Shown here piece after piece: positions 22,375 through 36,177 of a DNA stretch of 64,000 bases. Origin of the DNA: Angiostrongylus vasorum (lineage: Eukaryota; Nematoda; Chromadorea; Rhabditida; Metastrongylidae). Under the pieces are notes generated by a model, which saw only the letters and a program-made list of their open reading frames with translations, did no database searches and was not told where the DNA came from. Within the stretch, counting starts at the first letter, position 1, and each line of letters opens with the position of its first letter. A program made the translations under genes and the position numbers. The stretch is from the NCBI GenBank assembly GCA_018806985.1, contig JADANN010000032.1, positions 889,501 to 953,500 on the forward strand. The letters are read 5' to 3'.

Positions 22375-25300
22375 TCAACCAGACAGCATACTTGGCGGAA
22401 TTGGTATCACACCTACACCTACTCCTCCTTCATGTGATCCGAGCGGCGTTGATAGCTCCCACTGATCTGTCTCTTCACGGTACACCTCCATCGATGAAAG
22501 ATTTGACACGCCATCGTATCTAAAAAATAACAAATTGTAGGAACGAGAACTCTAACGGTTGCAGGAAATGCACCCAATAAACCACTCACAAGATCTTGAT
22601 CTATTTTCTAGCTTCGATGTCAAGTACTACAAACTTTGGACGCTGGTACGAATCTCGCGTTTTTTAAGAAGCTATTAAGTTTAAACTGCGAAAAGGAAAT
22701 ACCCTATGCGAACGAGCGTGACTATGAGTCAACATTTATGTGATACGATCACGATCCATAAAGAGTCCAAATTCTCCAGACCCCCTGTGATACATCCAAG
22801 TATCTCTAGGATATTTCTCCACCCACGTGGTAAAGCTCGCTATCAGTCACATGGTTGCAGCCTCTTTCACTCTCATCTAACGAAGCATTACGGATATAAG
22901 TAAAACCGAATTTTTTCGGCGAATGAAAAAAGAATGACATACCCAGCTATCGCGTAGATCGAGTTTGCATTCGATACCAATGACACTCGACTGCGCTTAA
23001 TGTTCATTGGCGTCACTGGCGACCACTGCATTGTCTTCGGATCAAAGTACTCAACACTATTCAGAAACTGCGCACCGTCGTAACTAGGTTAATATACATT
23101 TGAAATTGAATTAGCAAAACAGGAAAGGCAAAAACAGCAATTCTTATTCTACTACATATTTCTGTACCATTATTATCTAGTTAATATTAGATGCTACTTA
23201 AGCAATCAGAAGCAATAAGAATGTCTCTATGACCATGAATAAGAGCACGTGTAGCGCAGTGGTCAGAGGCGCCCTGCAACACACGTGGAATCGATCCCCG
23301 CGCCCCAGACTCACCAAGTTTTCCATACCTCCGGGGTTGGCAAATTGATACCATACTTGTCCGGGAAGATAGCAGCACTGGCTCGATACATCAATAGGCA
23401 ATACTGTGAATCACTGTATAGGTCAGATATGCACTCGATCACCTCCAACGATACTTAATGACGTCGAGTGCAAGGCGCATCCTTCAGGGAATAATCAACG
23501 CCGAGAGCACTACACTTTTCTAATCATGATCTTGGATCACCACAAAGACATAAAAGAAACGAAAGATATTAGAGATCTATATTAAAATTTACCTCAGCAG
23601 AGGCAATTATGCGAAAAAAAAATAAACAAAGAAAGGCAAATTGTAGTCCTTCAAGCTCACCCTCCGCATACATAAATTTTCCCGTTCAAAGTTGCTGCAC
23701 CCAATCGACATCGCTTCGATAGCATTGGTGGTACAGCTTCCCACTGACCTTTCTCAGCAGAAAATCGCTCAACCGAAGAAAATATCGACATTCCATCGTG
23801 ACCACCCATGACTAGAAAAAATAGTCTTTCGAGAAACTGCTACTTCAAAGAATAGTGTTAACAACGTAAGGAACAATCAAAGAATAGAGTATTCTAAGAA
23901 AAAATCCTCTAGATAACAGCAACACTATCTACTGACCATATAAATACCCATCCAGTACTGCCACTCCAGCTGCGCTTCGCTGTTTTGTCATAGCCTCACC
24001 AAGTTCCCATGTGTTCTTTTTCGGGCAGTAAACCTAAAGTAACATTAATGATGCTAAGATATTTGCAAAACTCCGGACCGCAGGTGTCTGCGGTGGGGAA
24101 CGAACGCGCTATTGTCCTTTCCGGGGAGTAACGCGTTCACCACCACACCATGCGGGTCCTTCGTTTAGCCTGTCTCTCAGCTAGTTCTATTGATCTTTTG
24201 CCATCAGCAATCACCCGTCAGCGGGATTGATCTGGGGGGCCCAAATCGGCAACGAACCCATTAAGCTGAGGCTGCAGTTATAATCACAATTTCGACTTAT
24301 TATTTACTGCCTACTCTTTTTAGCAGCAGGGTATGTATTGAGAAATATAACTTTAATGATGCTGAGATATTTGCAAAACTCCGGACCGCAGGTGTCTACG
24401 GTGGGGAACGAACGCGCTATTGTCCTTTTCGGGGAGTAGCGCGCTCACCATTGCCGATTTGGGCCCCCCAGATCAATCCCGCTGACGGGTGATTGCTGAT
24501 GGCAAAAAGAACAATAGAATTAGCTGAGAGACAGGCGAAACAAAGGACCCGCATGGTGTGGTGGTGAGCGCGCTACTCCCCGGAAAGGACAATAGCGCGT
24601 TCGTTCCCCACCGCAGACACCTGCGGTCCGGAGTTTTGCAAATATCTCAGCATCATTAAAGTTATATTTCGCAACGCATACCCTGCCGCTAAAAAGAGTA
24701 GGCAGTAAATAATAAGTCAAAATACTAATATAACATATTAAAAAAAGGACGAAGCTCTCGGCGTTGATCAATCCCTTAAGGATGTGCCATGCATTCGATT
24801 TCACTAAGCATCGTTAGAGGTGACTGAATGCATATCTGTCTTTACAATGACTCGTGGTGGCATACCGATGTTTCGAGTCAGTTTTGATATCCTCCCAGAA
24901 AAGTCTGGTACCAATATGTCGACCCGGGAGGGATGGAAGTCTTGGTAAACCTGGGGCGCGAGGATCGATCCTTTGTGTATTGAGGGCGCCTCCGACCATT
25001 GTGCTACATTCGCTCTTTATAACACATTAATAATAAAAAATAACATAGTACCTGCGTAAACTATAAGGAAATCAGTTGCTTTTTTATCTAATGATAGTGA
25101 CGTCAACATGCTGCTCACCTCCACTGTTGCAAGACTTGTAATACCATCATAACCACCACATACATACAACTTATTGTTGTAAAATGCAGCGGCAAGAGCT
25201 GAACGCTTCTTTGTTAAAGGAGCAACCGGTGTCCACTCGTTCTTATTGTAGTCGTAAGATTCAACTATTTTTAGGCGATCGTGCCCATTGAATCCACCGA

Positions 25301-28300
25301 TGGCGTAGATCTTGCGATCATGTACGGCGATTCCCACTCTCGATCGGAAACTTGTCATCGATTTTACAGGTGACCACCGTTTTGTTATTGGATCATACAT
25401 TTCCACAGTTGACAGTGAATCGCCACCGGTTGAAAGGCCACCTATTGCAAACATCAGTCCAGGAACGTCATTACAACACCGAACCTTTGTCCGAAATGTA
25501 CGTAAATACGGTCGCCTTTCAGGAATTAAATGGTAGTCCTTTGCTTCATCCACCTAGATTTTCTGCCATACATTAAACAAAGTGTATTTGAAATAAATAA
25601 ACATCTTTTGAAAGCAAGTTTAAAAAATCGAACTGCAAATGGAAACCGAACTTACAAGATCTCTACAAGCTAGGTCTCCCCGGATTAACTGATGTCCAGC
25701 AACTTCATCAGCTAAGAACGATGGCTTCAGAAGAGGAAGGCGTACACAGGCAAGGATTCTAAAAGTGCAGCAGCAAAAAGACAACTGGATTGACAAATAC
25801 GTTTTAAATAATACATTTACACTTCTATATCCAATGGTATACTGCCTCAATGCAAGAAGGAAAGGGTGTTTCTGGATGTCAAACTACAGGTTCTGCGAGG
25901 AAGTGCAGCCATAGAGTGACGGCCCTTCCTCGAATCCAAAAAGCAAGGCAAGCCGCTTGTGGTGAAGAGCTTGTGACCATTCGGACGATTTTTCGGTATT
26001 TCAGCGAAAAAAACTTACCAAATAAGTAACACTGAGGAAAGATAGAAAACGTGCTTAAGGCCACACTAGTCATAGTGTTAAATTTATTCATTGCGTAAGA
26101 AGAACATTATTATTTTGGTTGATATGCTCTATACTAGATCTCTTCCAACACTTGTAAACTCAAATTTAAATAAAGAAACATGGCACAAGGCACAAAACCC
26201 TTGAAAAGACCTCTTTATTACCTAGCAGCAAATTTCTTCCTCCTGTCACCATCACGCTGAATCCAACGTAATGCTGCTTCAAATACCTCCTCTTCTGATT
26301 CCACGTACAGTTCGTCCATGGACAATAAATCTACCACTTCCTCTATAGAAAGCTGGAGAAATTCGTCGCTACGGCTCACAGACATAAAATGTTTTTGCAC
26401 AAAGCGATCCGCAGCTGAGACAACAGATTTACAACCAAGAGCCAAACAAAAAGCTCGGATAGCTAGAGCGTTTGATGGATGTAACCGTGTTTGGAGATAT
26501 TCCGCACATTTGTCAGCAACACCATCAAGCTCAAAACAGATTGTAAGTGGAAAAGTGGGCAGAAATGTACTGCTTTCCTTGTAGGACCATTCGGACTTCA
26601 TAAGAATTTCACCAAATCGCCTGATTTGCAAACCACACAAAAGTGTTCCAATCGCTGTCAAAGGAGATGTTGATGAAAACATCGAAAAAAAATACTTCGT
26701 TTTGGCTTTTTTTCCCAAGGTGAAGGTCATAAACTCCTCCACTTCTAGTTAACTGGTACTAAACTAACTTTAAAACCCTAAATGCGATAAAGTACTGACA
26801 GAAATGTAATTGTGAGGGCTATTCTTGAAGATTACCAAAAAGAGGGTACTTTTACAGAGATTTTTTCTTTCTGAAAAATATAAATCACTTCAAGGAGGGT
26901 GCAGAAATCCAAACAACGCTGTGTTACTACTAACGTTAAAGATAACGCTAGGAACTCATTTACCTGAAGAAAATTTGCACCAATCATTATAGACTGTACA
27001 TTTCCTGCAGATATCCGAAGCTCTCCACTGTAAGCGAAAGACACTAGTTGTTCAAGGGTGTCGAAATCCAGATCCTGAAGAACGACTTCGGTCTGATTTG
27101 CCTCCAACATATCCGTGGTGAACATTATACGGAAGTATGGTACTGAAGCGGCTAGAACAACCTAAAAATCAAAACTGTCATGAGCAGAGAAGATCTTCAA
27201 CTATAAAAACTTGTGAGTGTAAAAAGGAAGTGATTCAAAAAGTGATTTACAACCAGACGGTTCAGTAAAGCACAATGGCGATAAGTGTTCCTAGCTACCA
27301 GATACAATGTACAATAGAAAGTTTATCCCTCAGTAGAGTCATGAAAGGTTGAAGAGAGTAAGACATTGCCGCCTAGGAGCTCATCTATGAATGAACTAAT
27401 GTTAGGAATTGCGCGGCCCTTTATAAGCTAGTGGTAAGGAGGAAAACCTTCGACCCATATGAGCTAGTGTCTCCCTACGCTGATGACACGGGAAGGGCTT
27501 GGTATGTTTTTCTCGGGATGTGAAGAAAAATAATCTAGGACAATCCTTAACATAAGTATCAAATGAGAAAGGTGCTGTGGTCAGCACAACCAGTCTTTGA
27601 GTTAGCTCACTAAAATAACCACGTCACAAACAGACACTTCACCTTATGTGCATTAATTTTTCTCCCTTCCACAACAAGCACAATGTCGCACAATTGACCA
27701 CTGCGTCGAAGCTCATTAAGGCTACTGAAAGCCTGAAAACTAAACAGGATTATGAAGAAACGTCTACACCTTCACAATTAGATCAGTCAGACATGACCCG
27801 ATGGTAGCGAGAAGAATTTTAGGCTTTCAGCTTCAAACAAATATGCAACGCATAATCAGCTTTATTAACTTAATTACTTGGATACTTGGATGGCCCGTCC
27901 TCACTGCTTTTGTGGGGGGCCAGGAAAATTTTCACTTTTCGGAGTTTTGCTCGCTTAGCTATTGTGGTTCCCTGAAGACCCGAGATCAGCGTGGCCAAGG
28001 TCTGTCCTAGTTCGTCACCACGACTGGCAGTTGCTGCCCTAGTGGGCCAGTGGGGGAATTAGCAGCATGCGTCCAGTTCGATCCCAGGACGGTGGTGGAT
28101 CCTGGTATTGGTTTATTCCCTAGCTGGGCTTCCTGATTGAAACACCGGATTCCTTCTCAGCTTGAGAGGGCCTGCCGAGGAGATGAATCCGCCCGATGTA
28201 CATCGCAGCCCGACATCCAGGAACACCTCCCAGCCACGATGGGGTGGTAAACCGTTGGAAGGAATCACCTTTGTTAAACGGCACAAAAACCATCAGAATA

Positions 28301-28660
28301 TATAGGCAGTAGCCAACAAAGCTTGTCCAATTTGCCCAAAGAAATCACGCGTTTCTGCAGTCTATAAGTCGTTTTTGCCAAAATTAGAATCGACCACCTT
28401 TTACCACCTTATCTAAGTCATCTTGAGGCAGACTTTGGCTAGGCTGACCTCGGGACTATAGGGAACCATAATGGTTGGTCCAGCAAAACTCCAAGAGTGG
28501 AAGTTGTACTGGGGGCCAGCACAACCAGTGAAGAAGGGCCATCCAAGTATCCAAGTAATTAAGAATAAAAACAACACCTGTGAGAACAGAGACTGCTTGT
28601 GGTCGATACAGACGACATCGTCATCATCTTCAGTGTTTAACGTGAACCGTAAACCAGACA
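22375..28660 (-). CDS. KLHL18: KLHL18-like BTB-BACK-Kelch protein (first coding exon not found)
   Basis: Ten exons on the minus strand: 28578-28660, 27643-27732, 26964-27161, 26222-26529, 25656-25758, 25119-25553, 23937-24033, 23661-23811, 22943-23083 and 22375-22519. All phases match and give 582 codons plus stop, without the initiator exon. Order of domains: BTB ([39 protein letters not shown]), BACK ([14 protein letters not shown]), then six Kelch blades with YAIGG, YVCGG, YVMGG-type repeats and R-S-R/R-S-A blade motifs. The end [11 protein letters not shown] is as in KLHL18, as is the join [18 protein letters not shown]. Human KLHL18 has 574 residues. KLHL18 is a substrate adaptor for CUL3 ubiquitin ligase, known for Aurora A at centrosomes. 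The first exon must end in phase 1 and lie above 28660; I could not identify it. Introns hold family A, B and C repeats. Confidence 0.93.
23246..23516 (+). repeat. Family A SINE in Kelch gene intron
   Basis: Head 'cacgtgtagcgcagtggtc' with box-B-like GGAATCGATCCCC near 23285, then the body through 'aatcaacgccgagagc'. It lies antisense to the host gene. Confidence 0.8.
24050..24272 (-). repeat. Family B element in Kelch gene intron
   Basis: Runs from 'aatgatgctaagatatttgc' through 'actccggaccgcaggtgtct' to 'gatctggggggcccaaatcg'. It pairs in inverted orientation with the right arm of the next element. Confidence 0.75.
24293..24725. repeat. Inverted dimer of family B forming a long palindrome
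   Basis: The left arm (about 24293-24455) and right arm (about 24553-24725) are near-complete reverse complements: 'actgcctactctttttagca' on the left against 'ctaaaaagagtaggcagtaa' on the right, and 'ctccggaccgcaggtg' against 'cacctgcggtccggag'. The loop is about 100 bases. It sits in an intron of the Kelch gene and would form a hairpin of about 160 bp in the transcript. Confidence 0.85.
24749..25016 (-). repeat. Family A SINE in Kelch gene intron
   Basis: Reverse copy from 'gaagctctcggcgttgatca' to 'ccgaccattgtgctacattc'. Sense to the host gene. Confidence 0.8.
27876..28263 (+). repeat. Family C repeat in Kelch gene intron
   Basis: Begins TTACTTGGATACTTGGATGG and ends 'ggtggtaaaccgttggaagg'. 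A full-length forward copy. Confidence 0.8.
28418..28558 (-). repeat. Partial family C repeat beside a splice donor
   Basis: Reverse partial copy ('gaggcagactttggctaggc' to 'ggccatccaagtatccaagt') ending about 20 bases from the exon edge at 28578. It faces the full copy at 27876-28263, so the pair forms an inverted repeat within one intron. Confidence 0.75.
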
Positions 28661-30406
28661 CTGAAAGAAAGAACTGCAGAAAAATTAAACAAATCTGAAT
28701 CACAGTCCCAATCTTGTTGAGACACAAAAAATCTTAACCTTTGAGTAATTCAGAACACATTGCTAGGCAAACGTTGTAATGGTACCCAACGGCATTCACT
28801 GCCCTGTAATCGAAATAGTTTATGAGATAGGAAAACTGTAGGGGACAAAGCTACAAAGAGTAGAGATTACCAGTTATGAAATCAGCAGGATATGAACAAC
28901 ATTTCACAGTAAAACTAGTTCATTTGTGTACTTCTGACCTTGAAGAGGTAAACGAGCTTAACACGAGAAGAGCAAATGAGTTAACTAACGTAGCAGAGGC
29001 TGGAAAGGTCGCTACTAGTTGAGGACTACCCCCTTCGACGTCAAGCAAGCGGCCATTAGATCCAGGATATTGGAAAGCACTTTCACGACTGGTGTGGTGG
29101 TAATTTTCATAGCCACGTCTATTTGCTTTTGTATTAGCTCAAGGGGAACCTACAGGATCCATAAGCCTTCCACATCTTTCCGGACTCCGATATGCAGTCT
29201 CGCCATTAAGGAATTATGCACCAACACTCTCACAAAGGACTATAGAAGAGCACTTGAGCAACTTACCACTACTACTTAGAGACATACCAGCTTTGGTCTT
29301 ATGTTAACCATCAGCGTGGAAAGCCTCTGGTTAGTGGATAACCAGTGGTACCAGTCTCTTACAAAAGGAGCGAGATTTAAGCTGCATCGGCAACTGTTCC
29401 CCAGTTTGTACGTCGTCCATTAAACCGTTTATCCGTGAAAAAAAACACCTATATGGACCATACCAAATCTCTGTCATTTTTCCAAGAACTGATACTACTG
29501 AATTTCCATTAACCAAGAATTTTGCACCCTAAAAAGTTAATTAAAAATCATAGCACCTGGAAACCTGGGGCGTGATTTCTTTCGCTAACAACAGCTCTGA
29601 AGTTATCAGCTATTGGTGGAAGATAAACAAAAGCAATACGAACAGACGACGACCTCAGAGGAGTGCATAGGTCGGACCAGACAGTTTAGCTCATACCCCG
29701 TCATAAGAAAGAATCCGCCTGAAACTTTGGTGTCCACTGCTTTATCAATATTACACTCACTTAACATATTCAATATCAACCATTTCCCTTACAACAAGCG
29801 TACCCAGAAATTCAACAAGCTTCACAATTTCCTCAAATAAAACTCATAGAGAATCCCGAAATAGCGTGTAAATGGACCTCTGGATGGTCCACACAGCAGA
29901 TCACACTTTTGGCTCACCGTTAGTGAACAGGGAAACTCGTCCATTCTGCAACATCGAACAGGTGGTATTCCTCTAAATCGACAAAGCGGCGGTGTTCAGC
30001 CGACAATTTCGCCGTGGTCCGAGACACATCACATTCCGTGTGTTAGGCTGGGATTTAGTAAATATGTAACAGAAAGATATAAGTTTTATTCGAAATATTA
30101 AACGTTGTAAAAGCACCAATTATTTTGATTCATAAAGCTGAAATAAGCATAGTGTTATGGTGGCTAACTCTTTAGAACTAACAAAGATGTAGAAAAAAAC
30201 AAGAACTACATAATGTAGAAACCTCTGTTAACAGATACCAGAACGTACAAGTGAAGTGAGATCGATTCTCCAAATATCATCTACATATTACAAAGAAAGA
30301 CCGGTCAAATAAGTGATATGTGACTTAGAGACCACGTAGTTACATGGAATTCGGTGAGAAAGACTGATAAAGTGAGGACTACTCGTAGACGAAATCTCTA
30401 GCGATT
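28661..30406. other. Between Kelch gene and haspin; no gene recognised
   Basis: The missing first exon of the Kelch gene should lie here or higher. On the minus strand 29020-29240 reads as two open stretches with a stop between them and may be a decayed element. A minus-strand AATAAA at 30085-30090 could end haspin transcripts. Confidence 0.35.
30085..30090 (-). promoter_or_regulatory. Possible poly(A) signal of haspin
   Basis: AATAAA on the minus strand, about 320 bases after the haspin stop codon. No nearer copy was seen. Confidence 0.3.
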
Positions 30407-33400
30407 TCACTCACATGAAGGAGGAGGAGGAAGAGGATGTTTGATTATCACATGTTGTTGCAAATCGACTAGGAAGTCATCGTGAGTGAACAGCTCTCGC
30501 AGCGAGTCGAACTCCAACAAATGGTCCCACTTTTTTTTGCAACTCCTAAAGTAGAACGTTAGATTTATTTTCGATAGTAAAGTGGTCTCTGCATGAGGGA
30601 AAAAGGACTACGCTTTAAAACAACAGTTCAACTGAATGTACTGTTTACTTATATTTAAAAAGAGTTAAAAAAGGATGCGAATCACTGCACTTAAGTATTA
30701 TTTTAGAACAAATATTCACCCAACGTAGTCAACTCACACGTCGCTTCTTCTTTGGAATAGCCTTTTTGCATCGACGCTGGCTAATTAGCTTTACTGCTAA
30801 ATAATGCAGCCAGAAGCAATTTGATTTCGGAGTAAACGACAGCCAGTCCCCCTCTGGAACGAATACTAAATGACTGTGCTTGAAAGACGGCAAACTACTA
30901 CCTTACGAGAAATCATTCACTAGCAACATACTGATTTGCATTTCTCATCAACCTATAGATATCGAACTGATAGTCTCCGTGACCAGTAAACAATTCCTCG
31001 TCATCTTCGAGATCACGAAATACAGTTGTCCCTTCTGAAATTATGAACACACATTCCAGAACAACATTGTCGTTACTTGCCTTCATGTTTAGTTATAAGC
31101 ATGAACTACAAAGAAAAAGCTCTCGGCGTTGATCAATCCCTGAGGGATGTGTGACTGAATGCACATTTGGCCTTTACGATAACTCGCGATGGCCCATCGA
31201 TGTATCGAGCCAGAGCCGCTATCCTCGCAGACAAGTCTGGCACCAGTTTGCCGACCTCGGAGGAATTTGGGCGCGGGGGATAGATCCCACGTGTATTGCA
31301 GGGCGCCACCGACCACTGCGCTACACGCGTCCGTTATGATGAAATACAAGGTTTCATTTATTCTAATATATAGCAGCTGTTATATTTGCGGTACATATAC
31401 AATTCCTTCTGGATTTCAATGGGAATTGCGTGGTAATTTGGACAAATAATATGGACAAGAGAGAAGCAAGATTGCTATGGATAAGAGAGAAGCAAGACTT
31501 CTACCTTACGTAGGCGTGGCTGGTAGCAACTGATTGGGATAGTGTTTTAGTTCAATTCTTTGCTATATATGAGGTTGGAAAAAATATTGTTTTTAAAACA
31601 AAACGATAAAACGAACCTTTACTCATGCGGCTAAGTGTAAAATCAATCAGATGCACTTTAACGCCATAGGAACGGAGAACCATGTCCCCACCAGAAAAGC
31701 GATACCTTAGAATTTTCCATACTGTGAAACACACGAGGATATAGTGTGATTTTTTAAAGCCAGACGTGTCAAAGAACTAGTCAGCTACGCCACATACTGT
31801 GAACCACTCGAACCCCATAATCACTTTCAGTGCCAGAAAAAAAAGAAAAAAAATCATATTTACTGCTTAAGACATACTCCAGGTTGTCATCGTTTTCAAC
31901 CACGAGCACATTTCCAACATGCAAGTCACGGTGTTCAAATTCCAGACGTTCTTCCGCGACGACCAGGGAGATGGCAATTTGGAACAACACCGATAGCACT
32001 TGGTTTTCGTTTGCCAGCTGCAACAAGAAGAGTTATGCACAGACGAACAGCTAAGTGTAATAGAACAAGATCAATGTGAAATTGCTTGAGTTCCTGCTAA
32101 AAATTATCATGCATCGAAACTACGATACCTGGTAGTGCTCCAGATCAACACCGCCCATAGCCATACCAATGGCAACGAACAGCTGCTGCTCACTAGCATA
32201 TTCCGAGGGTCGATCGTTCTCTGACTCATAAGCATTATCATACTCATCCCAAGCTGCCAGAAACTCCTCAGGATATAACCCTTTAACGACATTAATTTTT
32301 AATAACTGGATGAAATTCGGTGTACTAAAGTCTTGCGATAAATCGGACAATGCAGATAATTCACGATTTATAAGAATCTGAAAAGGAACTTAATTAATAA
32401 ACAGTTCAATACCATCAACCGCTTACACCACTCTTACAAGGAAATTAATACATAAAGGAACATTGGAGTTGCACGAGTGAGGAATTTTCTTTTGGTGCGA
32501 CCAGTATAGGATTTTGTTAAAAATGGTGGATTCGAATTTGGTAGAAGATCTTCACTAATGAGCATATTCTTTTCCGCTGTAGTAGAGCACCAATTTTTTT
32601 GTCTGTCTTACTCGAAGTGCTCTACTACTACCTTCTTTATGTGGCATCGTTCAGAAACATGTAGACAAGATACGCAACATACGTTGCTTCATAATGGACG
32701 ACCCAACAACAAGTTAATTTCTTCGAACAAAGTGGAAAAGTGGAAGATGCTTCGCCTTAGTGGTTTACAAAAAACAAACCTCAGGAAGGATACCGGCTGC
32801 ATCAAGCAAATATTCGCCGTTCACTTTCTCCTTGTAAAAAACATCACCGCCGCAAAATGGGATTACCTTTGAAATGAGATAGTATCAACAAAACCAGTGT
32901 GGAGACAGTTTAATATGAATGAAGAAAAGAAACACCTTGAGGGCAGTAAGTTGTCCGTTGTATTTGGTCGCAAATACTTCGCCGTACACACCTTCACCAA
33001 GTTTACTTGGGTTATCAAAAACATCCTTCGGCAGGTCTCTCCATTCTATCACTTGAGCTTGTTCTATGATGAAAAGAAGTTGTAACAATGGTGTATTAGT
33101 ACCACCAAAGTGAGGATAGTTGTTCAAATAATAGGGAATATCGATCTAAAATTAAGTTTCAGATAAGCAAACCATGAAAAACGAATTCCACAAAACTAAA
33201 CAAGTTATTTAAAAGAACTGCTCACAAAAGATTCGTTCCTCAGATGAGAGACGCTCCTATAAGTGTTGCTGACGGTCATATTTGTAGTAACGTTACGTTC
33301 GACAAAGTTCTCCGTGTTCTGCAATATGTACATAATCTTTGGAACAGAGCTTAAAAGCGAACTATTATGCAAATAGAGCTAATTTTACTCGAGTATTGAA

Positions 33401-36125
33401 AAAAAACGAAACTAACTGTGCATTGAAGCTGTCCTTCCTCTGCCAAAGTGAGCTCGTTATCACACGAACCATTATGCTCTAACACTCCTGAACAAATTGA
33501 TCCACAACATGAAAAACAAGCCTATTTATACCAAAAATTTGTAAGGAACACCGTTTAAAAAAGAGTGCGCTGAACATCCATGTTAGAAATAATAACAGTA
33601 GTCTGCTCTACCGTCCCACTGTGGTCCAAATGTATACCTGGTTTTAGACCTACGATAAGCACAGGTTTCCGCCCTCCCCCTAGTCCAGGTGACTCCGACT
33701 AGTTCAAGTGTTTCGTATTGATATCTACAATGAAGTAACTAAAACATATCAATCAAAGAAGCAGATGTTCTTACCATCAATGGAAGTCTCCATTTCCCCC
33801 TGCGTTGCGTTTAGTTCTACGGGAGGTTGTAAAATACTGATAGTGAGATTAGCAAAATTGTTGAAAATTGACGAAGAAACGGGTTCATCAACATAAGAAC
33901 TATCTAAAGCATTAAATCGAGTTTGCATTTCTAAAAAAAGCAAATAAAAAAAGGATTTGCACACTACTAGAAATGCCATGGACTTACTTCTAGATCTCAT
34001 GTGCATAATACGGGATTTTGTCCTCATTGTTACGTTATTCCACCGCGGTGACGAACCGACCGAATGCAGACCATCTCCAGCTGATCCACATTCATTTCCG
34101 CTCGTCAGCGTCGTCACGAATTGCTCTTGCAAGACATTTTCGTTCCCATAGTTCTGAAAATCAGCGGTACGATTTTTGTCCCAAAGTACTCTATAGATGG
34201 AAAACTGCTTATTACACAACTATTGAAAACACAAAGGAAACTTCGTAGATCATCGTCCATGCGCATTAGGGTTAAAAATCTAACAAGAACTTGAGAAACT
34301 TCCTGTCTACTCGGATTATATATTTGAACTACACCGTTTGCGACATAATCGCAAAAAATTGCAGCTTACTCCGTATGTCACACGTAATTGCATTTCACCT
34401 TATTCAATTAGTATTTTCTTCCGGGCTTTTCAACATTTCAGAGGTAACGGTGAAGATTTCTGTTTTGGTAGACATTAAATTAACTCACTGACCAAAGCGA
34501 AACGATCTAAAATGCACCTGCGTTGTCATCTTCTCCACCTTCTGCAGCTCTTCTTCAGTAAGTGGTGTTGATTGAGCTTGTGGAAGGCACGTCTTGCAAT
34601 ATTAATAAATGAGAGAAAAATCTAAGACTGAAAATGATATCCATCTAAAGTGGAAAAAAATATACCGAAATTGGAAAAGCGCTGGAATTTAATTCTTCGA
34701 CGTTTTCCACAGCTGTGAGAGGAGATAAAGAGAGGAATTTGTTTGAGTGGAAGTATGTTTTCCCAAAACTACCTGTAATATAGTTACTTTTTTATTTACT
34801 GCTTATAGCAAAGTATGATGTGAAATATAACCAAACGAGGCTGAGATATTTGCAAAAATTCGGATCGCAGTGTCTGCGGTGGAGATCGAACTCCCTTCAC
34901 CACCACACCATGCGCGCCCTTAGTTTCGCCTTTCTCCCAGCTAGTTTTCCATTTTCTTTTCTCTATTTCTATAGAAAAGCAGTCTAGTGCACTGTTTAGC
35001 CACACTGATCTCAACATTAAGATAGCAGCCAAATTGAGAGTGTGCTACAGTCCACATGATTTATCGTGAAAACGGGTCATTCCGGTATTCAAGGGCAAAC
35101 TATCCAACTATTGACATCTTTCTGTTATAGAGTCTCGGTATCCAACTCACCATAAACACGAGATATCTAAACGATGCATAAAAAATACTGGAAGTTTAAA
35201 AAAAATAAAAAAGAATATTTACTTACCCCCACCAGATTTTGGGGTAACGCATCCTCCGTGTTGCACTCCCGAAAAAGAAAATACTCGATTCTAAAGCTAC
35301 AAAGATAAATAACTGGTCTAAAACTGATTACCCACTTCTGAAAAAAAACATGGATGACAATAAAACAATACCTTAGGAATTTTTGGGGTGTCCAGCGATG
35401 AGATCATTGCATTACCGGGAACGTTCATCGTCTCATGAAGATTTACGGAAGGTATTAAATTTGTTCCCATAAACTCCACCTCACAGGTTTCTTCAATAGG
35501 CTGGACTGCTAAATAAGAAACAAAAATATTTGTGTCTCTCACTTGGATGCACAATAAAGACAATGACAAAAGATAAAGCGCTAGTAATTCTTCCCCAGCA
35601 AACACACTTGTCGAAAACCGCTTAACCGTACTTTTTCCCACATTAGTACCCGCAGTTCTACCTGGAGTATTTCCTGAAAAAAACATTCTTTCCACACAAA
35701 AGAAATGCCTATACTAAGATCACATTTTGGTTGCATCACCGAAGACAAGTGAGAAAGGACCTTACTTCCTTGTGTTCTCAATATCTTTCTTACATACATC
35801 CAAGCAGCTCTGCGAAAAAGATGACGTTCGCGTCTACATTCAGCTGCATCCGGACGTGCCTCTCTAGCAATTTTCTGTGTAGAAACGACGTCGTCTGCCT
35901 TGGTTTGTTCTCCTAATTTCACTCCGTGGTAGTCATCATACTTTATCAGCCTATTGCCTACTGCCTTCATACGTATACCACCCTGATTCTCAATATATAA
36001 CGAAAAATCCTCGGCCATATCGTACTAAATATACACCTATACAGGTAGGCATACATGTACATCTACACGAGTACACACGTACATTCCATGTATACAAATA
36101 TGTACATAGTTACATGTATATATAC

Positions 36126-36177
<52 letters not shown>

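Noticed and set aside
29019..29279. 86-codon plus frame and its antisense as the first Kelch exon
   Set aside because: Neither strand gives an ATG exon ending in phase 1 with a donor. The antisense reading has an internal stop and looks like element debris.
35318..35695. 125-codon minus frame as one continuous haspin exon
   Set aside because: It is open through an intron by chance. Splicing from 35608 to 35508 keeps the same frame and removes a hydrophobic, intron-like stretch (LYLLSLSLLCI).
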